A stretch of DNA of 64,000 bases, taken from positions 1 to 64,000 of the forward strand of contig JAFQOV010000023.1 of the NCBI GenBank assembly GCA_017402995.1, read 5' to 3'. Made by a program: the position numbers and the translations under genes. The notes beneath the pieces were generated by a model. It made no database searches. It worked only from the letters and a program-made list of their open reading frames with translations, and was not told where the DNA came from. This DNA comes from Candidatus Gastranaerophilales bacterium. Its GTDB lineage: Bacteria > Cyanobacteriota > Vampirovibrionia > Gastranaerophilales > Gastranaerophilaceae. How positions within the stretch are numbered: position 1 is the stretch's first letter; the number at the start of each line of letters is the position of its first letter. Shown here one piece after another: positions 41,141 to 50,017 of the stretch.

Positions 41141-43009
41141 TTAATTTTGTTTTAAATTTTTGAAAATTTCTGTTGAAATTCTGAGTTTTTCTTCTGCGGA
41201 TAGATTTTCATCTTTCAACATTTTTTTCAATTCTTCTTTTTTGTCTTGTATTCTAAATCTTTCTAATCGTAAAAAAGTTTCATCTACGGCTTTTTTATAG
41301 TCTTCATCTGTTAAGTTGTTAAATTCTTGCGAAGAAAAAATATTATCCGAAATCTTTTTTTGGATTTGCTGTTCATTATAAAACTCCAAAAAAAGTTTTT
41401 TTGCTAGCTCATCAACATTATTTACTTCGAGAATTTTTTTGTCAATGCACTCTAAAAGCTTTGCGTTGTCTTCATCTTTTGCTTGATAGGTTGAAAATTT
41501 AGATTTAAAATATTCAATTCTCTCTTTTGAATTTGCGCAAAACGCTAGTCTTATCAAATTTTCTTCCATCAGAGTACTTTGGCTTTTGTTTGATTTTTGT
41601 CGAATTATGTCAAAATTTATAACATTTTCATTAATAAACTCACTGTTTTCTTGTGCTTGCTTGTTTAAAATTTGATTTTTCAAAATGCTTTGTGAAACAT
41701 CAAGTTTAAACGACGCTACTTTAATATAATCGTCTAAAATTACAGGATTTTTAATTTGGTGCAAAATATCGGCAATTTGTATGACAAGATTGCTTTTCTC
41801 TTGCGGTGAAAGCTCTTGCGAGATTTCTGAATAGATATTGTTTAATTGATAGTCGATTAAAAGCGGAGCTTTTTCAACTTTTTTCAAATATTCTTCGCCA
41901 CCAAATTCACGAATGAACTCGTCTGGGTCTTTACCTTCAATTTCTTGAACGACGCGGATTTCGCAAACGTTTTCTGAAATTTCGTGGTAGTTTGAATCAT
42001 ATTGTTTTATGTTTCCGAGAGCTGAAAAAATATTTTTGATTACTTCGCTGCCATGTTCAATTGCTTTTTTGCCTGCTTTGTCGGTATCAAAAGCCAGATA
42101 CATGCGACGAGAAGGTGAATATCTGCTGATTAATTTAACATGTTGAGGGGTGAGCGCAGTTCCACAAGTCGCAACAGCGTTTTCAACACCGCCTAGGTGT
42201 GCTGAAATCACGTCAAAATAGCCTTCCATAAATATTACGCTATCGCGAGCGCAGATGGCTTCTTTTGCGCGGTTTAAGCCAAAAAGAATTGAGCTTTTAT
42301 TATAGATTAAACTTTCTGGTGAGTTAATATATTTTGGCATTTGCCCTTCAAGAATTGCTCTTGCGCCAAAAGCAACTGTATTTGAGTTTGCGTCTTTAAT
42401 CGGAATTATAATTCTATTTTTAAATCTGTCGTAAAAAAGCCCATCTTTTTCATAGACCAAACCAGCCTTTTGAAGTTCGTCTATTGTAAAACCAAGATTG
42501 GTTAAGTAATCTTTTAGTTCAAAATTATGTTTTGGGGCAAGACCAAGCGAAAATTTGCCGATAGCAACTTCGTTGATACCTCTTTTTTCAAGATATTCTA
42601 GAGCTTTTAAATTTGAGTTTAAGTTTTTGTTGAAAAATTTACATGCAACGTCCATCATGTCATATAAACGTTCTTTTTCTTGTTTATTTTGGTTTGATGC
42701 TTGCAAATTTTTTCTTGGTAATTCGATACCAAGTAAACCAGCTTGTTCTTCGATTACTTCAGCAAAAGTTTGATTGTTTATTTTTTGCAAAAATGTGATG
42801 ACGTCTCCGCCTTCGCCACAACCAAAGCATTTGAAAATTTGTTTATCTGGCGTTACGACAAAAGAAGGCGTTTTTTCATTATGAAAAGGACACAAGCCTT
42901 GGAAATTGCGCCCTGTTTTTTTGAGGACGACAAAGCGAGATATAACCTCTACGATATCCAAACTATCCTTTATTTTTTCAATTGCTTGCTGGTATGTAAA
43001 ATCCGACAT
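41141..43009 (-). CDS. dnaG: DNA primase DnaG
   Basis: The 622-residue primase lays RNA primers at the replication fork. It has the CHC2 zinc-binding domain (Cys40, His43, Cys61, Cys64 in LCPFHNEKTPSF and FKCFGCGEGGD) and a central TOPRIM domain (IFMEGYFDVISAHLGG and later DTDKAGKKA). The C-terminal helical helicase-binding part is less conserved. It opens a two-gene operon with rpoD. The promoter should lie in the 140 bp shared with the divergent HEAT-repeat gene. Confidence 0.97.
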   Translation of the reverse strand: MSDFTYQQAIEKIKDSLDIVEVISRFVVLKKTGRNFQGLCPFHNEKTPSFVVTPDKQIFKCFGCGEGGDVITFLQKINNQTFAEVIEEQAGLLGIELPRKNLQASNQNKQEKERLYDMMDVACKFFNKNLNSNLKALEYLEKRGINEVAIGKFSLGLAPKHNFELKDYLTNLGFTIDELQKAGLVYEKDGLFYDRFKNRIIIPIKDANSNTVAFGARAILEGQMPKYINSPESLIYNKSSILFGLNRAKEAICARDSVIFMEGYFDVISAHLGGVENAVATCGTALTPQHVKLISRYSPSRRMYLAFDTDKAGKKAIEHGSEVIKNIFSALGNIKQYDSNYHEISENVCEIRVVQEIEGKDPDEFIREFGGEEYLKKVEKAPLLIDYQLNNIYSEISQELSPQEKSNLVIQIADILHQIKNPVILDDYIKVASFKLDVSQSILKNQILNKQAQENSEFINENVINFDIIRQKSNKSQSTLMEENLIRLAFCANSKERIEYFKSKFSTYQAKDEDNAKLLECIDKKILEVNNVDELAKKLFLEFYNEQQIQKKISDNIFSSQEFNNLTDEDYKKAVDETFLRLERFRIQDKKEELKKMLKDENLSAEEKLRISTEIFKNLKQN

Positions 43010-43101
43010 CTTTTCCGACTAAAAATTAAACATTCTGCTTTGTTTTAACACCAAAACAACATGTTTTAAAGGGTATTTTTTACAATTATTTATAAAAGTT
43101 T

Positions 43102-43115
43102 ACAAGCATGCTTGT
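43102..43115. promoter_or_regulatory. Perfect 14-bp palindrome between dnaG and the HEAT-repeat gene
   Basis: ACAAGCATGCTTGT is fully self-complementary and lies in the divergent promoter region, 13-93 bp from either gene. It could be an operator for a dimeric regulator. No known box is asserted. Confidence 0.4.
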
Positions 43116-43149
43116 TTGTGTTTGAATGGAAGTTGTTAGAGTGGACATT

Positions 43150-44067
43150 ATGAGTGAATTTACGGCTATGGATATAATTTCATACTTAGAAAATGAACTT
43201 AATAATTTTACGGATTTTTCTGCTCTTTTTAAACAAATATATTCCAATTTTCACCAAAAAGATTGTGCAAGAGCCTATGGCTACATTTTAAAAAATTCTA
43301 CAAATTCAAAACTTCTTGACTTAACCATAAGAGAAGTTAACAAGACAAGATATTTTGAAAATTTGGAAAATTTAATTGATTTTATTTTAAGAACTACAAA
43401 TGATGATTTAATTAATGCAAAAGTTTTAGCAATTAAAACAATTTCAAATTATAAATCTACAAATGCGGTGTCTGCTTTAATGTATTGCTTAAATGATAAA
43501 AATTCAAATTACAAAATCAGACTAGCTTCAGCTGAGGCTTTGGGAAAAATTGGCGACAGAAATGCGTTTGATGCTTTGACAAACATTGTCACAGATGAAG
43601 ATGAAAAATCTATCTATATTCGTGAATCTGCCGCAGTTGCGCTTGGAATGCTTGGAGATAGCAGGGCGTTAGATGTGTTTTCGTCTATTTTAAATACTAA
43701 ACAAATGTTTTTAGACAAATTTTCATATTTAAAAGAAAAAATTGTTGAAGCAATGAGCAATTTAGATATCGCAAAAGACAAAAACGCGCTTTCAATGCTT
43801 AAAAAATCGCTTTTAGATAAATCATCTAGAATTAGAATTAGTACAATCGAGACTTTGATGAATGCAGAACTTGAAGAAAGTTACGATTTAATTTATGAAC
43901 GCTTAAAGTATGATGACAATATTGAAGTCAGAAAAAATGCCCTTGTAGCACTTTATAACCTTTCTGATAGAACAATTTTAGACGAAATTTTAAATAACGA
44001 TTATCCACGTGAGCTTCAAGCACAAGCAATGGATATTATAAAAGAATATGAGGATAATGATGAATAA
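43150..44067 (+). CDS. HEAT-repeat protein of unknown function
   Basis: The protein (about 305 residues from ATG 43150; an in-frame ATG at 43126 would add eight) consists of helical HEAT-like repeats. Clear units are AVSALMYCLNDKNSNYKIRL, ASAEALGKIGDRNAFDALTN and ESAAVALGMLGDSRALDVFS. Such scaffolds bind proteins or phycobilin lyase-like substrates in cyanobacteria; the partner here is unknown. It overlaps queC by eight bases in its final codons and is presumably co-transcribed with it. Confidence 0.85.
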   Translation: MSEFTAMDIISYLENELNNFTDFSALFKQIYSNFHQKDCARAYGYILKNSTNSKLLDLTIREVNKTRYFENLENLIDFILRTTNDDLINAKVLAIKTISNYKSTNAVSALMYCLNDKNSNYKIRLASAEALGKIGDRNAFDALTNIVTDEDEKSIYIRESAAVALGMLGDSRALDVFSSILNTKQMFLDKFSYLKEKIVEAMSNLDIAKDKNALSMLKKSLLDKSSRIRISTIETLMNAELEESYDLIYERLKYDDNIEVRKNALVALYNLSDRTILDEILNNDYPRELQAQAMDIIKEYEDNDE

Positions 44068-44713
44068 GGCTGTGATATTACTTTCAGGCGGCTTAGACAG
44101 CCTTGTATCTTTGGATATTGCATCTAAAACTTGTGATGTTGAACTTGCGCTCACGTTTGATTATGGACAAAAAGCTTTTGAAGAAGAAAAAGAGGCGTCT
44201 TTAAAAATTGCAAAGCTGTACAATATCAGGCATGAAATAATTAAGCTCCCTTTTTTAAGTGAAATTACAAACAATGCTTTGACAGATGATAAAAAAACAG
44301 ATTTGAATGACTTTAGGGAAATTTGGATACCAAATCGAAATGGTTTGTTTTTGAACATTGCTGCTTGTTATTGCGACAAATTTAATTATGATTTTATTGT
44401 CATTGGAGTGAACAAAAAAGAAGCGCAAAATTTTAGCGATAATTCAACAAAATTTATCCAAAATGCGCAAACATTTTTTGAATATTCCACCCAAAAACAC
44501 CCAAAAGTCTTGGCGCCTTGCCAAACATATGATAAGATTGAAATTATCAATTATGCAATTGATAATAAACTCGATTTAAGCTTGCTTAAAAGTTGTTATG
44601 ATTCAAAAAACAACTCTGGCAAAAAACATTGCGGAAGTTGCATGTCTTGCAAGCTTTTAAAAGAAGCAATACAACAAAGTAAAAACCCAAAATTATTAGA
44701 GGAAATATTTTAA
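44060..44713 (+). CDS. queC: 7-cyano-7-deazaguanine synthase
   Basis: QueC converts 7-carboxy-7-deazaguanine with ammonia and ATP to preQ0, the precursor of queuosine. The PP-loop SGGLDS is at residues 9-14 and the zinc-binding cluster KHCGSCMSCK is near the C terminus. I use ATG 44060, six bases after GAGG; ATG 44057 is possible. It overlaps the HEAT gene and abuts DUF366 (stop and start share a base at 44713). queD, queE and queF are not in the window; queH is at 30357. Confidence 0.93.
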   Translation: MNKAVILLSGGLDSLVSLDIASKTCDVELALTFDYGQKAFEEEKEASLKIAKLYNIRHEIIKLPFLSEITNNALTDDKKTDLNDFREIWIPNRNGLFLNIAACYCDKFNYDFIVIGVNKKEAQNFSDNSTKFIQNAQTFFEYSTQKHPKVLAPCQTYDKIEIINYAIDNKLDLSLLKSCYDSKNNSGKKHCGSCMSCKLLKEAIQQSKNPKLLEEIF

Positions 44714-45264
44714 TGAAAACATTTTTCATAGAAAAAGAGATAAAATATATCGGCTCTCAGCTTGCGCCCCATTGGATATATAAAAATTTTAATATCCTAG
44801 GAGATGCCATAGTTGCTTTTGTTGGCGAAGTTGATGTTAATTTGTCTGAGATGGTTGATATCGAAGATGTAATTAATAATGAGCCAATTTATTCAAAGAA
44901 AATGTTGAATTTTATTATTGAACAATTTAATTTGCCGCTAGAGCAAATGGTTTGCTTGCAAAGACTTTTCGTTTCAATAATCAAAGAAGTTTTAGAAGAA
45001 TATGGCGCCGTGGTTAAAAGAGATGGCGACGATTTATTTTTTGATAATCGCAAGCTTTCTGTTTCTATCGCCACAAAATCAACAACCTCTTGTTTAATTC
45101 ACACCGCTTTAAATATCATTAAAGAAGGCGCACCAATTGACGCTTCTGATATAACAGAGCTTGGTATTAAAGATGTTCAAAAACTTGCAAATGAAATCAT
45201 GAAAAAATATGCAGACGAAATTGAAAGCATAAAAAACGCTTGTTATAAGGTTCGAGGTGTGTAG
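44713..45264 (+). CDS. DUF366-family protein
   Basis: The 183-residue protein shows the DUF366 pattern throughout. It begins FIEKEIKYIGSQLAPHWIY, then GDAIVAFVGEVDVNLSEMVD. It continues IYSKKMLNFIIEQFN and VVKRDGDDLFFDNRKLSVSI, and ends with a KYADEIESIKNACYKVRG-like tail. Homologues occur in archaea and thermophilic bacteria; the function is not known to me. Being fused by overlap to queC and next to a SPOR-domain gene suggests, but does not prove, a tie to 7-deazapurine metabolism. Confidence 0.88.
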   Translation: MKTFFIEKEIKYIGSQLAPHWIYKNFNILGDAIVAFVGEVDVNLSEMVDIEDVINNEPIYSKKMLNFIIEQFNLPLEQMVCLQRLFVSIIKEVLEEYGAVVKRDGDDLFFDNRKLSVSIATKSTTSCLIHTALNIIKEGAPIDASDITELGIKDVQKLANEIMKKYADEIESIKNACYKVRGV

Positions 45265-45990
45265 ATGAATTTTAACACGTCGAATTATTTTGCATATAAA
45301 AGGCAAAAAGCTCATGCAATGATTCAAGAGCCACAAAAGCCTATTTCGAAATTAAACTTCATCTTCCAGCTTTTTGTTGCCACTTTTGTGATTATATTTA
45401 TCGCAATAGTAATTTTCATTATGAAATATTCGTCAAAAATTGATATTGAATATACAAAAGGTGAGATGTTGATTAATCAGGAAGAGATTAATAATTCGCC
45501 AACTTCATATGCAAATAATAATGACGACGAGCAAAAAACAATAGATAAAAGATTGATATTAATTCAACAAGAAGAAAATGCGCCAAGCGAGGCGAAAATT
45601 GTTGATAAAAAAAAAGAGGTTATCATCGACCCAAAACACATACAAAAAGAAAAAAAACAAGCTCAAAAGCAAGAAAAACCACAAGAAAAGCCAAAAACTA
45701 TAATCGAAGAAGTTGAAAATAATGCTGTTTCAAAAGTTGAAGAAACTACCAAAACAAAAAATATTATCGTCACTTCAAAAGTTTTAATTGGCAGATACCA
45801 AACAATTGAACAAGCGCAAAGAGCGCAAAATCAGCTTAAAATGGCACATCCAAAATTATCGCCTTTTGTGAAAAAATATGGTGATGTTTATAGCGTTCAA
45901 ATGGGTTCATATCAAGATTTTCAAATTGCAAAATATCAAGCGCAAATTTTAAAATCAAAAGGATATGACGTTTGGATTTTTCAACAATAA
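45265..45990 (+). CDS. SPOR-domain membrane protein
   Basis: The 241-residue protein has a cytoplasmic N terminus and one membrane helix (about 32-55, FIFQLFVATFVIIFIAIVIF). A long Lys/Glu/Gln-rich linker with repeated KQAQKQEKPQEKP units follows, then a C-terminal SPOR domain (about 165-241; LIGRYQTIEQAQRAQNQL, then VYSVQMGSYQDFQIAKYQA). SPOR domains bind glycan-stripped peptidoglycan at division sites. The gene begins directly after the DUF366 stop codon (TAG then ATG). Confidence 0.9.
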   Translation: MNFNTSNYFAYKRQKAHAMIQEPQKPISKLNFIFQLFVATFVIIFIAIVIFIMKYSSKIDIEYTKGEMLINQEEINNSPTSYANNNDDEQKTIDKRLILIQQEENAPSEAKIVDKKKEVIIDPKHIQKEKKQAQKQEKPQEKPKTIIEEVENNAVSKVEETTKTKNIIVTSKVLIGRYQTIEQAQRAQNQLKMAHPKLSPFVKKYGDVYSVQMGSYQDFQIAKYQAQILKSKGYDVWIFQQ

Positions 45991-46002
45991 TTAATTGATA
46001 AA

Positions 46003-46036
46003 AAAATATCCGCAAAGAGTTCTTTGCGGATATTTT
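46003..46036. terminator. Bidirectional terminator between the SPOR gene and tpsA
   Basis: AAAATATCCGCAAAGA (46003-46018) is the exact reverse complement of TCTTTGCGGATATTTT (46021-46036). It lies between two convergent genes. Confidence 0.85.
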
Positions 46037-46051
46037 ATATTAGACTTTAGA

Positions 46052-49000
46052 TTATTCTTCGTCGTCTTGTTTTGTTTCAGAGTTGATATTTGTTTGGCTT
46101 AAATCAACTTTAGCAGCCGCTGACATAATGTTTGAAGTTTGGTCAACAGTGTTATCTGAAACTTTTGATGTTTTAGAGATTTCCATTTGTTCTCTTGGGA
46201 TTTTGATTTGGTTGATTAATGAATCAACGCTCTTGTCTTCATCTTCAACATCTGGAAGTTCTGGACAATCTGTAACAACATCTACTTTAACGTCTGTTTT
46301 AACATCTGTGTCTACTTGTGTATCTACTTTTGTATCTGTTGTAGTTTTGTCGTATACCAAGATGAAGTCGCTTGGGTTTCCATCGTTATCAAATTTGATA
46401 GCGTGTTTTTTGTCGTTTGTTTCAGTTGTTGTAGTAGTTGTTGTAGTTGTTGTTTCAGTTGTTGTAGTAGTTGTAGTTGTTGTTGTAGTGTTGCCTTCTG
46501 TAACTACATCTGTTTTAACGTCTACATCAGTTTGAACATCTTTATCAACTTTTTGGTCAATTATTTTTGAAGTTGAATCGATAGTTTCTTCATATGTGAA
46601 ACCTTCTGGATCTGGGTCGTAACCTTTATTTGGGTCAAGATTAAATCCACCTTGGTCTTTAACTGTGATTGTTGGTTTGCCACCATCAGCAGTATCTTTA
46701 CCAGCTAAGATAACATTGTCTTTTGTTAGAGTTAATTTATCTGTATAGATATTTGTGATTGCAACTTTGCCATCTTGAGCATGTAGATGAACTTCTGGAC
46801 CTTCGCCTTTATCGATTTGTTCGTCCCAAGCTTCGTTTTGAGCTGTTAAATCAACACCTGCGTTAACATTGTCTGCATTTTTAACTGTTAAAGTAATGCT
46901 TCCGTTGTCATTATTTTTTGGAGTTACTTTGTTTACTTTTGTGTTAACAACAAGTTTTGTTTGATTTACATCTAAAACTGTGTCTGGAGTTGTTTTGTCT
47001 GTTACAGAACCTTTGTAGTCAACGCTTTGTGGGAAGTGTTTTTGTGTTGCGTTAACGTCAGCGTTTGCTGTTCCTGTAACGTCTTTTGTTGTTACGTTGC
47101 CTTTTGCGTCAATGATTGTTTTTGTATCTTTAGCGTCAGCAGTTGCAACTTTTAAAGTAACGTTATTTAAGATAACATCTCCACCTTCACTCGCTGTAAC
47201 AATAGTGTTTTTAGGAGATTTAAGAGAAGAGTTAACTAATTGAACGTCGTCGTTAACAATGATGTTATTTGATTCACCAGCGATAAAGTCAACATTAACA
47301 CCTTTTAATGATTCTTTGCTTGTGAAGTTGTTGCTGCCTTTAGCGTCGAACGTTAATCTTTCGCCATAAACTAAATCAGTCATTGCTGTTTTTTCAGCGT
47401 TAATATCACCATTAGTTGATGTTACGTTGATATTCTTACCAGCTGAAATTTTAGCTGATTGTTCGATATTTGAATTTGTGCCGTCAGCACCAAATGTGAT
47501 CGTTTCGAAAGATTTTAAGTTTGTATCATTTGCTGAAATGATATTTGTATTGTCTGTGATAGATAAAGCGCCTTTTGTTGCTTCAATATTGGTATCATTG
47601 CCAGCATTTAATTTTGAATTTTTAGCAATTACATTTTTGTTATCAGCAGTGATGTTGATATTTTTTGTAGCTGCGATATTTGAGCCGTTTACAACGTTAA
47701 CATTGCCTTGAGTTGATTTTGCGTTAACGTTAACAGCATTTGCAGTAGCGGTTGTTGTAGCTTTATAGTTAATTGCATTAACTGTTTTGTCATCTAGCAA
47801 TGTGCCGTCTGCGTTTCTATCAAATTTCAAGCTGTAACCTGCACGTTTAACAGTTGCGTTGTCAAATGTTAAATTGCCGTTTGTTTCTATATTGATATCG
47901 TCACCGATTGCACCATTTACAATAGGAGTAAATGTTGTGTTATTTGCAATAGTAACGTTGTTTGTGCCAGTTGTGCCATCATTATAGAATTTGATTGTTT
48001 CATAAACCAATGCGCCGTTGTCAACTGTTGTATTAGCACCTTGAATAGCTAATTTGTCTTGTGCAATGATGTATGTTTGATTTTTGCCATCTGCGTCTAA
48101 GTCACTTGAAATAACGATATTGCCAGTAACTGTGCCATCTTTTGCTGCGATAACGTTAACGTCTTTTGTTGCGTCAATAACGCTGTTATGGATTTTAACG
48201 GTATCTTTAGCGGCAATGCTGACATCTTTTTTCAATGAAGAATCAACTGTGTTGTATGCTTGAACAAGTGAGCCTTTTAATTCAACTTCTTTAGCAGAAG
48301 TGATTTCGGTATCACCTTTTGCGATAACTTTTGTATTATCTAGTGTTGTTTTATCGCCTGAGTTAATTCTAACTTTGCCTGCGTTTGCAGCATTAGTTGC
48401 ATTTTTGTTAGCGCCAGCTGAGATAACTAATGAATCTTTAATATTTGCATTTTTGCCAGCAGAAATAAATACTTCGCCACCTTTTTGACCGAATGTATTT
48501 AATTCATTTTCGCCAGAAACAATTGAAGTGTTAACAGATTCAATACGAGAATTTGCAATATCAACATCATGTGAACCAACAATCATAATGTCGCCATTTT
48601 CTTTGTTGATTAATTTTGTACCTTTGATGATTGAGTTTGCAATTTTAATATTTGAACCAGCAGCATTTGAAATGTTTGCAATTGTCACTTCGCCAGAGCG
48701 AATAGCTGCGTCTGTTGAGCCAAGGTTTGCATTGTCGATATCGATTGTGCGAACAACATCATTTTGGCTATCTTGTGCAATTTCATATGTGCTATCATAA
48801 CCGTTTGCAAGATAATTAAATGTTACACCGTCTGCTGTGATTAAACGAACGTTACCAAATGATTTTGAGCTTTGGTTTGTAACGTAGTTGTAATTATCGC
48901 CAGTTTTGATTAATGAATCTTTATATGTGATGTTATCTGAGACAAATGAAACTGATTTGTTTGTGTTTGAGTTTGCAAGAGTTGTTTTATCAGCGTTATA

Positions 49001-49690
49001 TTTGTTGAAGTTTGCGCCAATAATATTAATTTGTGTTTTACCATTGAATTGATTCATATCAATTCCTGCTGCTTCGAAAGCTTCAGTATAGTTTGAATCA
49101 AAGTTGATTACACCATAGTTTCTGTTTTCGCCATTTAAATTAGGATTAGATGACATTTTGTTTAAAACGTTTGTTTGATATGCTTCAATTTCAGCTGCAG
49201 TCATTCCTTCGAAGTTTTTAGCACCTTTGAAGTCAAATGTTGAGAAGTTAACAGAGTTTAAGTCAACAATTGAGCCTGCACCAAAGTTGATACCTGCTGG
49301 GTTAATGATGAATACTTTGCCAGTTTGCGCATATGAGCTACAAGCAACGTTACCTAAGCATGCCATGCCCATAAAACCGTTGAAGTTTGAAGCGTTTCCG
49401 CTAATATCTCTGACACCAGTTAATTGTGAAATATTTGAAAAACCAAATATGATGTTTTCGCCAGCGTTTGAACCAAGATTTTTAACGTCACCAACAACAA
49501 CACCGCCAACAGCGTTTGTATTATTATTAATGTGCAATGTATCTTCAGTTTTTATAAAGCCCATGCCAGCTGATCCACCGACAAATGTTGTATCTGCGAT
49601 ACCTGAAGCAGAAACTGCTTGCACGCCTGTTACAGATAAGAAAGTTAACATTGCCGCGAATGCTGATAGCTTTCTCTTGAATTGTCTCAT
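46052..49690 (-). CDS. Two-partner secretion exoprotein, filamentous haemagglutinin-like (TpsA)
   Basis: The 1212-residue protein has a signal peptide (cut near AVSAS) and an N-terminal TPS domain (about 27-200). That domain contains NIIFGFSNISQLTGVRDIS and NPAGINFGAGS, the latter matching the NPNG-type motif that directs recognition by TpsB. The passenger is a long right-handed beta-helix of strands with Asn, Thr, Asp and Lys. Near the C terminus there are two runs of about ten threonines separated by glutamate, and repeats of DVKTDV-like units. It is divergent from its partner transporter at 50018. No Cys-rich or toxin tip domain is recognised. Confidence 0.9.
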   Translation of the reverse strand: MRQFKRKLSAFAAMLTFLSVTGVQAVSASGIADTTFVGGSAGMGFIKTEDTLHINNNTNAVGGVVVGDVKNLGSNAGENIIFGFSNISQLTGVRDISGNASNFNGFMGMACLGNVACSSYAQTGKVFIINPAGINFGAGSIVDLNSVNFSTFDFKGAKNFEGMTAAEIEAYQTNVLNKMSSNPNLNGENRNYGVINFDSNYTEAFEAAGIDMNQFNGKTQINIIGANFNKYNADKTTLANSNTNKSVSFVSDNITYKDSLIKTGDNYNYVTNQSSKSFGNVRLITADGVTFNYLANGYDSTYEIAQDSQNDVVRTIDIDNANLGSTDAAIRSGEVTIANISNAAGSNIKIANSIIKGTKLINKENGDIMIVGSHDVDIANSRIESVNTSIVSGENELNTFGQKGGEVFISAGKNANIKDSLVISAGANKNATNAANAGKVRINSGDKTTLDNTKVIAKGDTEITSAKEVELKGSLVQAYNTVDSSLKKDVSIAAKDTVKIHNSVIDATKDVNVIAAKDGTVTGNIVISSDLDADGKNQTYIIAQDKLAIQGANTTVDNGALVYETIKFYNDGTTGTNNVTIANNTTFTPIVNGAIGDDINIETNGNLTFDNATVKRAGYSLKFDRNADGTLLDDKTVNAINYKATTTATANAVNVNAKSTQGNVNVVNGSNIAATKNINITADNKNVIAKNSKLNAGNDTNIEATKGALSITDNTNIISANDTNLKSFETITFGADGTNSNIEQSAKISAGKNINVTSTNGDINAEKTAMTDLVYGERLTFDAKGSNNFTSKESLKGVNVDFIAGESNNIIVNDDVQLVNSSLKSPKNTIVTASEGGDVILNNVTLKVATADAKDTKTIIDAKGNVTTKDVTGTANADVNATQKHFPQSVDYKGSVTDKTTPDTVLDVNQTKLVVNTKVNKVTPKNNDNGSITLTVKNADNVNAGVDLTAQNEAWDEQIDKGEGPEVHLHAQDGKVAITNIYTDKLTLTKDNVILAGKDTADGGKPTITVKDQGGFNLDPNKGYDPDPEGFTYEETIDSTSKIIDQKVDKDVQTDVDVKTDVVTEGNTTTTTTTTTTTETTTTTTTTTTETNDKKHAIKFDNDGNPSDFILVYDKTTTDTKVDTQVDTDVKTDVKVDVVTDCPELPDVEDEDKSVDSLINQIKIPREQMEISKTSKVSDNTVDQTSNIMSAAAKVDLSQTNINSETKQDDEE
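46421..46492 (-). repeat. Poly-threonine coding repeat in tpsA
   Basis: Threonine codons (ACA/ACT on the minus strand) run for about ten, then Glu, about ten, then Glu. On the plus strand this appears as GTTGTAGTAGTTGTTG-like text. It is a trinucleotide-based tract, so length changes would keep the frame. Confidence 0.8.
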
Positions 49691-50017
49691 TATATTGTTC
49701 CCTTTCGTTCAAGAATTGTCAAATCCATACACTTATATACTTTATAAAAACCACAAGCATAATTTTTTGTTGCAGAAAAATTTGCTCAAATTTACAAAAT
49801 TTTACATTTATTTTGAAATATTTTATATATCATTTATATATCTGTTTATATACTAATTTTACATTTTTTTACATATCAACAAAAAATAAATTTTACAGAT
49901 TTTTTGTTGTAAGATAAAAATCATCAATATACATTATTGTTGTATTTCAATGCATGTTTTAATATAGTATTGCACACTTGTATAATTGTGCGAAAACACA
50001 GTTTAGCATAAGGGAAT
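49691..50017. other. Divergent promoter region between tpsA and tpsB
   Basis: This 327-bp stretch is extremely AT-rich, with runs such as TATATATC and TTTATATAC. It contains no gene. It carries the tpsA ribosome site on the minus strand (AAAGGGAACAAT before ATG) and the tpsB -10 box on the plus strand. Confidence 0.6.
49981..49986 (+). promoter_or_regulatory. -10 box of the tpsB gene
   Basis: A perfect TATAAT (49981-49986) lies about 32 bp before the start codon region. A poor -35 match (TTTAAT) is found 17 bp upstream. Confidence 0.45.

Noticed and set aside
46083-46535. Plus-strand reading frame rich in Ser/Val opposite tpsA
   Set aside because: It is the antisense of the threonine and DVKTDV repeats in a well-supported gene.
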